Assembly (NCBI RefSeq): GCF_963678635.1
Contig: NC_087070.1
Location: forward strand, 8,406,539 to 8,470,538
Length of the DNA stretch: 64,000 bases
Source of the DNA: Symsagittifera roscoffensis
Taxonomy: Eukaryota; Xenacoelomorpha; Acoela; Convolutidae
Direction of reading: 5' to 3'
Made by a program: the position numbers and the translations under genes
Shown: one piece after another, positions 31,101 to 45,107 of the stretch
How the letters are laid out: each line of letters begins with the position of its first letter
Numbering within the stretch: the stretch's first letter is position 1
Notes under the pieces: model-generated
What the model was told of the DNA's origin: nothing
Seen by the model: the letters and a program-made list of their open reading frames with translations, nothing else
Databases searched by the model: none

Positions 31101-34100
31101 ATCCATGACTTCCTCAACTCGTTTTCTTTTCGCTGAGTTACCAGCTTTCATCGATATTTCCGAATCCACTTTCGTCTTTCCAATCCTCTTCGGCATCACT
31201 CTGCTGCCTAACTTCATTTTCATCGCATTGATTTTATCAATCACCATTTTCGATCGCATCGTTCCTCTCCTGGTCCTTGACAGGTACACCACCTCTCCTT
31301 CATTGTTCTGCGGTGTTATCTTGATGGGAGAATTCGCTTCACTCTCATCAGTGGCTGAGTCGATCAATAACTCACTCAGTCTCCCTTCACACTCATCAAG
31401 CTTGTCAAGTACTTCTCTCATCAAGGGTTGATTGAGACCTGTTTTGAGAATGGACTGGGTCCCATAGCTCTGAATCACAGTCCAGACTTCTTCCATGAAC
31501 GCCACTCTGTCCAGCTTACATCCCGTCCTACTCTCGTGGTCTCGGTGATGTACTTCCCATTCTTCTTCGGGTAGCGTTCCCAAGAAAGGTACTCTGGCTG
31601 AGGCCTCTATTCTTCTCCTCCGAGGTGATTCCATGAGGATTCTCTGATCGTTATTTCTTGTATTGCCAGGAGAGCTGCTCTCCGGCAAATTCCGTTTCAT
31701 TTCCTCAAAGGCTGACGGAGGTTCCAGTGTCGAGATGCCTTCATCCGCTGGCTCAGTCGTTTCCAACGTGTCTGCATTATTCTCAAGATCACTGAAGATA
31801 TTGAAATCCAGGCTGGATGTTCCTCCTGTCGATGCCCTGTCGTCTTCCCCACCAGCTTGATCTTGTTGCATGGGTTCTTCCGTCTGACGGTTTCCACCCT
31901 GTCCGTCATCTCCTTCTGACTTGTCCCCATTCGAGTTCGATGGTCCTTGTTTGTCCTCATCAGCTTCTTCCTGGAATCTCGGTATGAGCAATGTACCGGC
32001 TGATTTATCTTCCTCTTCTCCATGGACCACTTTAGTTTCTTCGCAGCCGAAGGGTGCTAGGAAAATTCTCGTCTGCAATATTCCTGCAACTTTCATCTCT
32101 TTTCTCACACTAGTCAGGATTACTGAGGCTTCAGGCAATTCAGTCCTGCCTCTCATCCTCATTGGAGCTGAGCCTAGTCGTCTCCATTCCTCATCAAATC
32201 CTTCAGGCTTGGGAGTAGCGGCGTTGCTTATTCGCCTTCTCGTCGCTTGATCCGTGTACGCAAATCGTGTGTACTGTAACACGGCGGCATTTCTCCCCAC
32301 GAAGTATGGATCCATCGTCGCCGAGAAATTCCCTACTCTCCTTTCATTGGTTTCGAATGCTCTCAACCTAGGAGTTTGTACTACGGAGACTGCTCCGAGC
32401 AACATCCTTCTTATCAGAGGGAATTCAGGGATTGCTTCGGGTAGCTTCTTGTAATCGCCCCAGTCCTTCGTCTCTTCTCTCACCTTGTGATACGCTGCTG
32501 TGAGACGAGGCACTCTGGTCATTTCACCATTCGTTTTGTCATAGGGCCTCAGATTCCAAAGCTTTGGAAACACCTCGATGTGCCCTCTTTCTACTTCTCC
32601 CATGCGGTCACAGAAGTGATCGTCAAAATTGATGACTGTCATCTCTGGCTCCGATATTTTCGCAAATAACAGATCTTCACTCATGAGCTCTCGCAATGCG
32701 TGCTGCTCACACCAGTTCAGTGTACTACCGTCCACTGCCGATATGAGGTTCAGGTGCATCACCGACCTCCTATATGCTTCCACTTTAACGTCAGGGAACG
32801 CAAAGGTGACTGCTGGTCCATAGATCACTGTCACGAACTCCGTGACTCCTCTGATCAGTGCCAAGGGATCGATTCTCATAGCTAAGCTCAAATCTGTTAA
32901 CAGCGGCATGCCTCCAACATGTCGTCTAAGATCTTCCTCTCTTTCAATTGTCTCGTCTTCTCCGGTTCCAAAGCGATTTTGCTGCAAGAGATACTGGATA
33001 AGAGTGTGTCTCAAGTCTCTTATTTTGTTCCACGAGTCTGTGGATTTCTTCATATCCAGATTCCTCACTCTCTCTTTCATCTGCTCTGGACAACGTGCCA
33101 GTTTCATCAGTCCTCCCAAGTTTCCGTGGGTTATTGCGATCAATGTCAGAAGTCCATCTAGTCGCAGGTTCTGTATTCCATCCGTAAGCAGTATCACCGG
33201 TCCTTTCACGAAATTCTCCGCTCCAAATGTCACGAACAGGGCTATTAATTCCACTATCGATACTTTCACTACCGCTTGGAGGAATTCCTTTATCAAGTAG
33301 TGCGAGACTTTCGGGTAGACTTTTGCCAAGAAGGACGCGGTCCATCCGGCTCCCAACCCTTCTAGCGTGCTGTCTGTCCTTTCAAATCCCTCCTGTCCTT
33401 TCACTTCCTGGGTCCAGAAGGTTTCCAGAGTAATCTGACACATTCTGTTCACGAACTCAGCTGTCTTTATCAGTTTTCTCACTGTCTGTTCTACGACGGG
33501 ATCACCCAAGGTGTCACTAGGATCCGGGATTGTTACTCGGTTCGTCTCTGCTGGAAGCCGTGTCTCCGTTGTTTGACTCATTTCTCGAGGTGTCAAGAGC
33601 TCCATCGGGGACTGCCCACGAGGAATATCCCTTGCAGGTATCACTTTCTCAATGGACGTCGTCAACGCCACCTGCTCCGATCGCTCTTTGTATTCCTGCC
33701 TTAAGCGTTCGATCTCTTGACCCTGCTTTTTGTTGCAGTCTTCAAACAACTTTCTCCACATGTCCCGGTCTTCCTCCATCGCCAGCATGGTCTTCGTCAT
33801 ATCGTCTAACTCCTTCTTCGTACTTCTCAACTGACCGTTCATCTCGTCCAGATCTTGTATGGTTTGGTTCGTCTGAACCTTCTGTGTTACTTTCGCCCCT
33901 TTTGGTGGCACAGCTGCTCTCAGTGGTGAACCAGACGAGGTCGCCTCGCTGTTCATCTCCCGATGCATTCTCGTCAGCCCAGGTTTGGGCTTGGAGGGCA
34001 TTGGCATCTCACCTGGTTGGTAAGTCCTAGAACTTCCCAACCCAGGCTCATTCGCCAAGTCACTCCCTGAGAGAGCCCCGTTTCTCCACCTCATCACTCT

Positions 34101-34340
34101 CATGTTCGGGCGGTCTAGTACTCCTCTTTCTCCATATGCTGCCATCAACAGGACTTCCGTGGGGCGGTCCCCACGGTTGTCGTGCCCCAAGATGTTAATC
34201 AGGGCGGTCAGCAACATGACCACCTCTGGGTCCTCCAGAGCGAAGTCTCGTTCGATCAGCCGACGATAGATCGCATCTACCATCGGTACTACATATGCCT
34301 CTGCCAGGTCCATCAATTCATCCAGGTTGAAATTGTCCAT
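28153..34340 (-). pseudogene. ORF2 of copy 2, internal 2622-bp in-frame deletion and late frameshift
   Basis: It starts at the same ATG as copy 1 ORF2 (complement of 34338-34340). The frame runs 2021 codons to 28275. Compared with copy 1, positions 6705-9326 are missing. The junction (near 33457-33464) lies in ACAGCTG, present at both ends of the deleted segment (6705-6711 and 9327-9333). The lost part (residues about 293-1166) includes the whole SGNH domain and the second N-D-H region. Near 28379 an 11-nt deletion shifts the frame, replacing the last ~120 residues with a short unrelated tail. The original frame continues beyond it into the gap. The open frame over most of the length shows the deletion kept phase. 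Confidence 0.92.
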
Positions 34341-34736
34341 ACTGTTCTTTCCAAGTTTGATTTGATTTCGATTTCAAGTTTTGACTCAAGTGAGCAATTA
34401 AATGATCAATCAGGATCTAGAAAAGGAATCACGACTGTCACACCTGTCAGTTTCACCTTAATATATATCGTTAAAATTTGCTTAAAGACAGTTCAGATAA
34501 AAAGATATTTATCCTAAAATTTATTAAAATCAATTGGTTTCTAAAATTTTGGAATTCGACCTAAGATTGGACAGTCCAAACTTTGGATCTATTCCCAAGA
34601 TCGTCATTTAGTTGTTCATGGTCACTAACCCCTACTTACCCATGATCTTAATAACCTAACACATAACATAACATAACGCACCTCTCACATATTACATGCA
34701 ACTTGGTCTTTGGCCTAACACCCTCTCGCTCATCAC
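34341..34736 (-). other. Spacer between ORF1 and ORF2, copy 2
   Basis: It is collinear with 5413-5828 of copy 1, but with three instead of seven TGTTA units, explaining most of the length difference. Confidence 0.75.
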
Positions 34737-35230
34737 TCAGCCTATACTTAAGTAATATTTCTTATGTAGATACACTTGTATGTTCGTATCAGAGAATATC
34801 ACGTGTACAAGCGCGTACAATTCCCGAGGATGCAGTCTTCCTCTATTTGGATCGTACACTGGAAGCGAAAGCTCCTTCACGTCCATTTCCACAAGGAAGT
34901 CCTTCAGCCTCGTCAAAGACAAGACTAGGTTTTCTGGGTCCACGTGCTGCTTCTCTGTCGCCCTCGTTACCAAGAAGCTTAAGTACTTTCCCGGTATCTG
35001 CGACACCGCCGGAGGTAAGGCTGCTACGCCCCCTATCCCTGGTCTTTGCTTCCAAAGGAATTCCACGTTTTTATATTCCCTCTTAAAATCTGCCGCTAGC
35101 GCCGTCCTAAAACTCATGTCTGCGGTGATTGCTATCGCACATGTTCTGTTTGTGAGTATGAAATCACTGTCTGTTAGTATTATGTTACTAGAATATTCAT
35201 TTGGTAAATTAAAAAATGACTCAACTACCC
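34737..35230 (-). other. Macro-like domain of Gag-Pol, copy 2
   Basis: It is collinear with 4921-5409 of copy 1, with few substitutions, and lies downstream of the nonsense codon. Its key blocks (AITADMSF, LVTRATEK, LSLPVYDPNRGRL) are unchanged. Confidence 0.72.
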
Positions 35231-38200
35231 TGCCTATGTCAGGTTTCTTAGGTTCTTCACCTGTTTCTGCTTCTAAGTTTCCTGTTTCTCTTGCTATTCT
35301 CAATTTTTTTATTATCAAGTTTTCAGTGTGGGTAAGTCCTACCCCCACTCCCCGGACAAAAATATCCATCGGCGTCCCCGTCGATCGCATACCGGGTATT
35401 AAGTCAAGATTAGAAGCTGGAATGAGAAGTTGTCCTTCCTGGGCAGCCCAGGAAGGATCATCTCGTTCGGTCTTAATGTATTTCGCGCTTTCGCGATCTA
35501 CGTCTTGAATCGTAACGCTGGTCTTTTCAGGGTCTGATGTCATTTCGTTCAGCCACTCTAAGACACGCAGGTTCGTCAGGTCTTGTTCATTTGACTGCTG
35601 TTGCTCATCGTCGAACTCTACTTCGGGTTTCGACCAGTCATCAACCCACTCATCGTTGTGATCATCGACTATGTCAATGTCTTGTGACACGGTTATTTCC
35701 TCTAAACCCACTACTTCCTCCACTATTTTCTTTAGATCTATCCTATCCACTACAAAGTCGTCACCGTAAGGATTTTATTTCTTTCTTTGTCTCGTCCCGT
35801 CCTTCTGACGAGTCTGAATCGTGAGCGGAAGATCTGGTTCCAAGTTCTTGGGAACCTCTGTCTGTTCGGGATCCCGCCAATCCTCTTTTGCGTAGGGTAA
35901 GGTTTCATCTTCCGCTTCGATCTGTTCGTTTGGATCCAGGTCCAATGGTGTATCCGTACCTTCCTCTACGACCTCGTTTCCATCGTTCTTCTCCCTGGTG
36001 CCCTTTTCATTGACCTCACAAGCAGGATCCATCATTAAATAATCCCCTTCTTCCATGTCTGCAGGTATACACCAGTCTTCTGTCGATGGATTGTGTGGCT
36101 TGATGTTCTCGTAGTGGGCGGCTCGGCCAGTACTCAGTCTATAAAAGCGTCCCTCTTGGTGCACCTCTGTAATCATGAAGGGTCCCCTCCACTTTTTTAG
36201 AAGCTTCTTTGTTCCTTTCGGTGGTATAACGTTCTGAAATACCCATACGTAGTCTCCCACCGAGTAGGCTTTTGCACCAGCTGCTTTCTTGTCGAATCTT
36301 TTCCTCTGCCTTGCCTGTGCTTGCTGAGTATTTCGTCTACACAGATCGTTCAACTCCTGTTGACGTCTGATCACATCCCTCACGTAAACCTGTGGAGATG
36401 TTTTCTTCCCCTCATATTCTGGGTAGAAGAATGTCAAGGGTAAAGACTTCTCGTGTCCCGTCAGCATCATGTGTGGACTGACTCCAGTGGTGGAGTGTTG
36501 CGTGCTATTATAAGCTCCCATCACCTGTGGAAGGTATCTGTCCCAATCGGTCATGTACCTGGAACAATATACCCTCAGCATCGACACTAACGTCCTATTC
36601 TGTCTTTCCACTAAGCCATTCGTCTGAGGGTGGTATGTCGTGGAGTGAGCCTGAGCGACTTTTGACCGTCTCATAAGCTCTTTCGTAAGCTCGCCTACGA
36701 AAGCCGTTCCATTGTCCGATTGAAACGTCATTGGACATCCGTGTCTTGCTATCCACGTATTGATCAGGTGGTCGCATGTCTCTTCCGCCGAGGCAGTGAT
36801 GCAGGGCACGGCCTCTGCATACTTCGTGAAGTGATCTATCATGACCAAGACTTGGTTGTAACCGCTGTCTGTCATGCATATCTTCTGGTGATCTATCTGC
36901 ACCACCTCGTTGAATTCAGACGACTCAATTGATTGTAAAGGAAATCGCAACTTCCTTGGATCCTTGACCTGCTGGCATGACAGACATGCTGTTACCCATT
37001 TCTCGCATGCCTTTTTCATCCCAGGCCACTCAAAGCGCTTCAGGATCCTCTGATACACTTTGTCGATCCCTTGATGGCCCATCTGATCATGCGACCTGAA
37101 TAATAGTTCTGTCTGATAGAGTTGCGGCAACACTATCGCGTTATATTTGTATAAGACCTTGTCTTCTTCTCTTCTCCTGCAAGCCACGATCCCGTCATTG
37201 TTCAGATATAATCTCCCCTCCTTCTGCATGAAGTATTGTCTCAGGATCCTATAGCTGTCTTCTTCCAGGTCACCTTTGTCAGGTGCACCGTTTTCTATCC
37301 ACCTTTTTAGGTTGCTTGTCATGCGATCATTTCGCTGCGCCCTTAGAAGGTCCGAGAGTCTGTATCTCGCCTTCAAGTACGTCTTCATGACTCTCATCTG
37401 ACTGTTCAGCTCGTTGGGCTGATGTGTGTCTTCTTCCATCTTAACGCACCAAATCTTCGCCAACGGTTGTGTTTCTTGTTGAAACGGCTGAAGATCAGTC
37501 CTGACTACCTCTTTCTGCGGCAACAGGCTTATCGAACGTTTCGATACCGCTATCGTTTCTAAGTCATCCGCTGCGTTGTCAAAGACTCTTTCGCTTGGTA
37601 TTAGGTAGCGATCACTGTCAGGATCCTGGTACACCTCTCTGTCCAGGTCTCTCGCCCGAGTTTCCACTAGTAGCGTGTGTATCGCCAGTTCTGACAGCTC
37701 GGATCCTGAACTCGAGTTCCTGTCTGAATAGGTGTCCATTCCTGAGTTTCGGGAATCATCATCTGTCGAAGAGGTTGTGCTGTAGACTGCACGCTCCTCC
37801 AGATCATGTCTGTGCTTTCTTCGCATCCATCTGAACTCCCCGGACAAAACCTTGTTCTCTCGGTCCTGTTTCTCATCAGGAATTTCCTCGTTTATCTCAG
37901 ACTCCCCGGGCAAATTTCCTTGTCCCGGGTGTTGATCTTGTGATCGCTGGTTTTTCTCCTCATCCTTCTCCCCGGACAAATAGTCTTGCAGCAGATTTTG
38001 TTCTACCTCTTCACCCTCTTTTTCCCGGTCTACAAAGGTGACGGTTTTCTTTCGCTTGCTGCTCCCCTGTTCTTTCCGTCCGTAAGAAGTACTGGTTAAA
38101 ATCTCTTGGGGTATTGAGGATACTAGTTGCTGAACTATTGTCCTACAATCCCTCTTGTTCTCTTCGTGCTGTTGTCTGGACGGCATGATCTTCACCTTCT

Positions 38201-41200
38201 CAGTGACTGTTAGCGATGCCACTGCTGCTATCCACTCGGGGTCATCTCTGGTCACTTCTCTTTCTAACAATCCACCCAGTATCCGCATCACTTGTGGTGT
38301 GACTTGCACCGTTTTATCCAATAATGAGAGGCTGTTTATATTCATGCGAGAGAGTTCTTGCTGGACCAGGTTCGAGCGCAGCAACAAATCCAAGGGGACC
38401 GGGTCCTCCCTTGACAGGATCTTTATCTCGGCTGCTTTCTCTACAGGTAACTCAGGATGCCCTGGAATTGGATGTCCAGACTTATCCAACCATCTCGTTA
38501 AGGGAAGCGCTTCATAAGTTTCTTTGTCCAGAAACGAGAATCCCTCCTTTACTTCCGCCTGATTGGCCTGCTTCTGCTCCAATCTTTCATAGAACTCAGT
38601 TTTCTTGCTGAGACTGTCAGCATTCTGATGTTTATCACGCATCCTATGTTCGATTATCATATGGTAGCCATCCAATCTGACTATCCATCTACCAATATAA
38701 CTCTGATCCATCGAGTAGGTCTTCAACCAGGATAACGCTCTGTTGTCCACGCGTAACTTGAAGGGAGCGCTCCCCAAGTATGCACGGTACTTCTCCACGA
38801 AGGTAACTACTGCAAACATTTCTGCTTTTGGTGCGCCATATTTCATCTCTGTGTCACTCAGGACCTTGCTGCCGTATGCAATGGGACGGAGAACTGTTCT
38901 TCCGTTCCATTCTTGCTCTTGATGCAAGATTCCTGAGATGGCCACCACCGATGCGTCCGTGTCAAGAACATACATGCCCTTTTCTGTAGGCATGCCTAGC
39001 ACTGGCGCTTCGCACAGTTCCCGCTTTATGTTCTCGAAAGCAACTTGTGCTTCATCGTTCCATTCGAACTTCTTCCCTTTGTTGCGCATCAGCTTCTGCA
39101 TCGGATACACTTTGTCCGCATATCCCTTAATGAATTCTCGGTAGTAATTGGCAAACCCTAGGAAGCTCATGAGCTGTGTGTCCGTTCTCGGAGCTTTCCA
39201 TGTCAACACTGCTTCCACTGCGTCCGGATCTGGCCTCACACCATGCCTGTCCACCATTCTTCCCAGGTACTTGATCGAATCCCTAAGGATTTCACATTTC
39301 GATGGTTTGCATTTCAAGCCTGCTCTTTTCATACATCCGAAGACCTCATCGAGTCGATCAATGTGATCCTCCAGGGTTGGTGTCGCTATGACTACGTCAT
39401 CCACGTAGCACATCAAGAGATTCCCGTACTTTTTGGTCACTCCTGTCAAAGCCTGAGCCATCAGCCTTTGAAAGGTTGCTGTTGCATTGCACAAGCCGAA
39501 GGGCATCCTCTTCCACTGGTACAACCCCAATTCGCACGCGAATCCGGTTTTCTCCCTGTCCTTCTTTCGCAGAGGAACCTGCCAGAAGGCAGAACCCAAG
39601 TCCAATGTGGTGAAGAACTTTGCATCACCAAGTTTGGATAGGCTCTCGTCTATTCGCGGTATCGGGTACGCATCTTTAATCGTTACCGCGTTCAAGTAAC
39701 GAAAGTCGCAACAAAATCTAAGCTGCCCCCCTTTCTTTTTCGCCATTACTACTCCGCAAGCCCATGGTGATTTCGAGGGTTCTATCATGTCGTATTCAAG
39801 CAACATTTCTATTTCCGCTCGGCACGCTTCCGATTTATGTGGCGTCATTCGCCTTGCGCCTTCCCTATGGGGAACGGCACCCTCTTCTAGTTCGATTTCG
39901 TGTTCGACGAAATTACAGCAACCGATGTCCGCCTTATGTTTTGAAAATACCTCGGCGTTCCGATTTAGGAGGTCCCGCAATTTTTCAAAATCTCCCTCAC
40001 CTATTTTTCCTTTTAAATGTTCTATTTCTGGCAAAACCGGTTTGTCAGAATCTAGTTCATATGACGAGGGGCGTTCCGGAAAATTCGAGCAGCTTGATAA
40101 GCCGTCGTCCGTTTCGGATTTCATTGAAAACAATTTGTGAATAGATTTTAATTCATTAATTCTCTTTAAGATTTTATCTTTATTTGCATGATAAGGACAG
40201 TCTTTCACACTATATTTCTTCAAGTTTTGTGTCTCTTCATAGTCGGTCCTCATCGGCAATGCGTAACCAAGCTTCTTTCCACGCTGGATTGAAACCGTGG
40301 TGTCCAGTGTGTTCAACAACACACTGACACACAGTCCGTTTCGCGTTACCGAGAAGCTCCGGCCTAAAATCACCGAACTCTGACTATTTGGATTCGGTAC
40401 TAAGCAAACCTGTTTACTATCACTTAACGAATTTAAATTTCTCATTCTAAAAATCGCTACTACAGCTTGTCCTGGTTGTAACTTTACTTTTCTATCCAAA
40501 AAAACTGGTACCTTATTTTCATCTGTTATTATCCTATTAATGGGTCTCTTAACATACTTTCGGTCCGGGTTTCTAATCCGTATTAGACCGTTGTTTAAGT
40601 CAATCATCACGTCAAAGTTCCTGACAAAATCTCTGCCCAAGATGAATTGGTCGGCGTCGTCCAGATTCTCTACCACCAGGAAGCTCATCCAAAGGTTCCG
40701 TCCTCCCATGTGAAGGACCGTCACCGGTGTTCTTCCGGCTACGTAGATAGCTCCTCGATTTGCAGCGGCTAGTCGGAGATTCGTAGGAATCAAATCTTCC
40801 CGCGTGAAGCCCATTCCCTCCCAGGTTTTTATCGGCATCACACTCACCACCGCGCCTGTGTCCAGAAGCCCTGTGACTCCGATTTTTGTTCCGTTGGTGT
40901 CAAGCAGGTGTGCTGTCACATCTGCTTCATATCCAATATGTACCGCGTCTTGTTCCATCATGGCGTCATGGCCTATCCTGCGGACTTTGAGTTCCTCTTC
41001 ACCCAAATAGATCTGCCCCATTTGGTCATCATCTGTTGTTATGTAAGTCCTGGTGTAGATGCTGATTCCATCCACGTTCAGCATTATTTGATACGGCCCA
41101 TAGACCTCCAAGTAGCGTCCATGAAGTTTCTTCATGCGAGGGCCACCCGTCGTTAGTAGTGCTCGCACAGCTCTCGACTCAGTGCGTGGCTCCACCTGCC

Positions 41201-44200
41201 TCAGATAATCTGCATATGTGTCCAAATGCATTAAAGTGAACTCTGATGGTTCACTCAAATTTCTTATTACCTGGTGTCCAGCCACTGAGATTATCGACTG
41301 TATCTTCTTTCCCTGCGGCGCCATGCCGAACCTCTTACCGGAGATCACTTTAAGTTTCATATCTAAACTGCTTGGTGTTTTCGTCTCTTCGAACTCCGTT
41401 GCCTCGAAGGTATTCAGTTGCTCCTGAAGCTTTTCATTTTCCAGTTCAAGTTTCACTTTTTGTTCGATCTCTTTCGTCACCAATTCCTGCTGTACTCTAT
41501 TTAAAGCATCCTTTGCGGCTGCCTTATAATCGATTTTGAAGTCATCGGCCGCAGTTGCTGGTTCCGGTTCACGTGCTTCTCCTGTTACCGCTTGCATTTT
41601 CTTTGCCGCCAGCTCTTGAGGTTTGTCCTTCCTGCGTGCCTCTGCTTCGTTTAAAAGTCGAGCCTTGCTTGCTTTCACTCCTGATAAAGCTTCTTCATGC
41701 CTTGGATGCTTGATGTCTGCCACTGCATCCCAGAATTGTGGACAGTCTGATTTAAAATGACCTTCCAAGTTGCAAAAGAAACACCTCGGGCCGAATTTCG
41801 CAATTACTCCTCTCATGAAATCCTCATGTTCCAACTCTGACGCATCTTCGTCCTCGAGGCTAAAGCCTATTGCTTTCATGCCTTGTTTATAAGCTGGGCA
41901 TGCTGACACATGATGGTCTGTTGAACTACAATTAGCACAAGAGCGTCTCTTGTCCATATCGTCCCTCGGTTTGTACCAATTGTTCCCTTGGTTCGCTGGT
42001 CCGTTGTTAAAATTGCCATAATTGTTCTTGTAATATCCAGATCTCGAAGGAGGTTTCAGCAATAGATACTCTTTCGATTTGAGTCTCAACTCCTCCGGTG
42101 TTGGCGCATTAGTTGATAGTGGTGTGTAATGCGTTGCTAGCATCGTACGAAGTTTCACACCATCGATGAATTTTGAGGCTACGGCCAGGTTCATCCTTCG
42201 ATTTGACTCATCCGGTTGGCTGCGTCTTCTCAGCATTTCCAAATCATCGAGAAACTTGTCTATAGTTTCATCTTCCCGCTGCCTCCGTTTCTCGAAGCGC
42301 ATCATCGCCTGGTGCCCCTGCACCCCTGATCCGAAACGGTTTAATAAAATTTCGAAGATTTTCTCAGCAGTGTCACGTTGATACTGTTTCTTGGCCATGA
42401 CACAGTTCAGGGCTGTCCCTTCTAAGTTGCTGGTGAGCGCGCTGCATTCCTGTCTCTCAGACAAGTCTTCTTCCTCGAAATGCAGCTTCATTACCTCTAT
42501 CCAGGTATCAATACAGCCATCAGATTCGTCTTTGTAGCATCTTGGTTTCTTAAAGACTCTTCTGGACTTTTCACTGCGTTCATTGGTTCTAGATAACCGC
42601 GTCAGGAATGTCTCCAAAGACCTGTTCAGGGGTTCAAATGCTGTGGCCATAGCCGTAGCATCCCTTGAGTGTCCCGTTTGAGTGTCCTCACACCTTGTCG
42701 AAGGCTCTGTGTGCGGTACATCCCTACAATCCGAATCACCATGAGCGTTTCCCGCTTGGCCCATGTGACTCCTCCTCGGGCTTGTATGCCCCATGTTGCC
42801 AGAATCGCTTCTCCCGGTCGCATGTGTGCTTTGCGTTGGTCGTTCGTTCGAGGTTTGTTTGTTCCCCGTTGAACTCGCTCTACTGTTCGGGCCCCATGCT
42901 GTATTACTCCTTGTGGCATAGCCTGATGAACTGCCCCTGCCTCTAGTGGATCCATTTGTCTTCCTCCTTTGATGTTCATTGAAGTTCACCCTCGGTTCCC
43001 TGCTGGGACCTCCCGAGTTCGGCCCTCCTTCTTTTGGTCCACTCTTGCTGCTTAGTAGCCCGTCCAACCTATCCATGATAGCCTGCGTTCGCCTCTCCAT
43101 CATCGCGTCTATCTTTGTGTCAAGAGACCCAAGAGACTGCTCTTGCTGAATTCTTAACTTCTCCATATCGGCTCTTAAGCGTAACTCCCTCTGTTCCGCT
43201 TCTCTTGTCATTCGCGACAAGTTCCTCGTCATATGTTCGTCCGTTCTTTCTTTCAAGCGTTTTTCGCTTCTGTCAACTTCTTGTCTGTTGCGGTTTATTT
43301 CTTCCCGCAGACTTTCTCTTTCAATGTGAACTGCTCTTTCTAGTTCACTCATCCTTATCGACATCTGTTCATTTTGTTCTCCTAAACTGCCCACTATGTT
43401 GTTTAAGGCTTCCTCTAGTGCTGCCCCGTTATCCATGAGTGGCGTCACTAGTGGTGGTGTAACTCTGTCGGTCCCAGGTAGCTTCGTGCTGGTCGAGATC
43501 CGGGCCTTGACTCTCTGTCTTGACGTCTTTTCATTATCCATTTCAGGATCCGCTAACGCGTTGCCAAGCCCTCTGGTTCTACTCTCTTCAGGTTGTGGCT
43601 CCGAACTTGTCCTGATCGCGAAGTCCTTCGACTGGCCCGGTGTGTTTGCCTCTTTGCTTATCGTTGTCACTACACCAAATTTATCCATGGTTCCAGTCTC
43701 TCTTCCGACGTGTGCCTCACTCTCATGGATCGAACTATTGAGGCTGACTTGAGATCCAAAGTCCCCTTGCTCCTCTTCATCCTCTTCCTCCTGGGATTCC
43801 CCATCGTTTCCTGCTCCTCCTCCCATGCTGAATGGAAAGATGTTTCCGAAGGTGTTCTTCATTCTTTCTGAGAATGATGATGACGTTGTTTGTTTCCCCA
43901 TTCCGCCTGCCATCATAGTGTTGTCTGTCGGAGATCTTCTAGTCGCCGTTACTTCAGTTGAGATGTCGGACAGTTCCGACATCTCCTCTCGATCCAACGT
44001 CCCGGTGGAAGTGGCAAAATCATGGCCTTGTTCTACCGGAGTAGATTCACTCGCCAGCCTTCTGCCTCTCCCTTCCAGTCCATTTACTCCCTGGTTGTCG
44101 TTCATGGTATGGTCCGTATTGACCTCCACTTCTAACAGTTCTCTTCGCTCTTCTGAGGTCTTTTGACTTCTCGTTTCAACCATTCTGCCTGAAACCGTCC

Positions 44201-44330
44201 CCTTTTTATCGGACCGGGTTCGCTTGATCCAATCCACAAACGGATCGGTCATCGTTTTTCTTTGCTTTTCAGGTATGAATTTCCTAGAGCTATTACCTCG
44301 TTTTGGTATCCTTGACTTGTCTAAACTCAT
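34737..44330 (-). pseudogene. Gag-Pol-macro polyprotein of copy 2; open except one nonsense codon before the macro domain
   Basis: The ATG at 44330 opens 2851 codons. Gag (about 1-900) has a basic N-terminus, a heptad-rich coiled coil (about 310-430), a Gag core (about 600-760) and two CX2CX4HX4C zinc knuckles (from Cys798 and Cys850). An aspartic protease has LLDTGA (Asp1157). RT has YVDD (1642-1645), and RNase H follows. The integrase has an HHCC module and a D-58-D-35-E core (first Asp near 2479), followed by a WRGPF module. After the integrase, a TAC codon present in copy 1 is TAA here (35773-35775). The same frame then continues open to 34737 with the macro domain. Gag and Pol are one frame, without a Gag/Pol frameshift. 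At roughly 3200 codons it is about twice a typical gypsy polyprotein. Confidence 0.93.
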
Positions 44331-45107
44331 TCTTTATTTGTCACTTTCCTATGCCTACTCTTGACTCACTTGCTAGAGACCTTATAGTTTTATTAACAAT
44401 AATAATGACACAACACAATAAATATCACCAGATTCTATTAAATAGTGACCACGAATCCCTGTATGTTGTCAGAGTACAGTTTGTATAAAATTTATTCACA
44501 CTAGCCGATTATCGGTCCAAAGATCTGGAAACTAGCACAATATGATGTTATCAGTCAATGTAAAAGATAGTGTAGTCACTACCCAATCAAGCACAGTTTA
44601 GGTTGATTTAAAATCAAAAACAAAAAATATATATTGACACAATATGAATGTATATATAAAAAAACGTATGTGTCTTGTACTCTTAGTCGATCGCAGTACA
44701 ATAGTCGAACCTGTCTTTTAAAGAAAAAGCTTTCCCTGCTTGGTGCTGCACCAAACAGACAAAACTTTGAAGGCAGTAATTTTCTCAAGTGGGCGTCTAT
44801 TGCACCCACCGAGTACTGTGTTACCTATCTGCCTTCGGACTGCCCGAGCTAGACCTACTAAAATCCTCAGGGCAGTCACTTTTCCCAAAAACGTATTATG
44901 TCTCAATCCACACCAATGAGTCACGCTCTTTTTAATTTAGACTTAGTGTCGCGAATATCCGAGTTCGGTCCTGTTTTGTATTAGTCTGGTTCTTTTTGAG
45001 AGGCAAGTTACCAGTGCAGTCACTGATACCTAGCCTGTGTATTAATAACCTAATACCTCTCGCTTTTTAGTCTTTCTTTCGTTTACCTAAGTCCTTAATA
45101 AAATAAT

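Noticed and set aside
42626-43871. Sizeable plus-strand ORFs opposite gag
   Set aside because: They are antisense shadows of the open Gag frame and have no recognisable domains.
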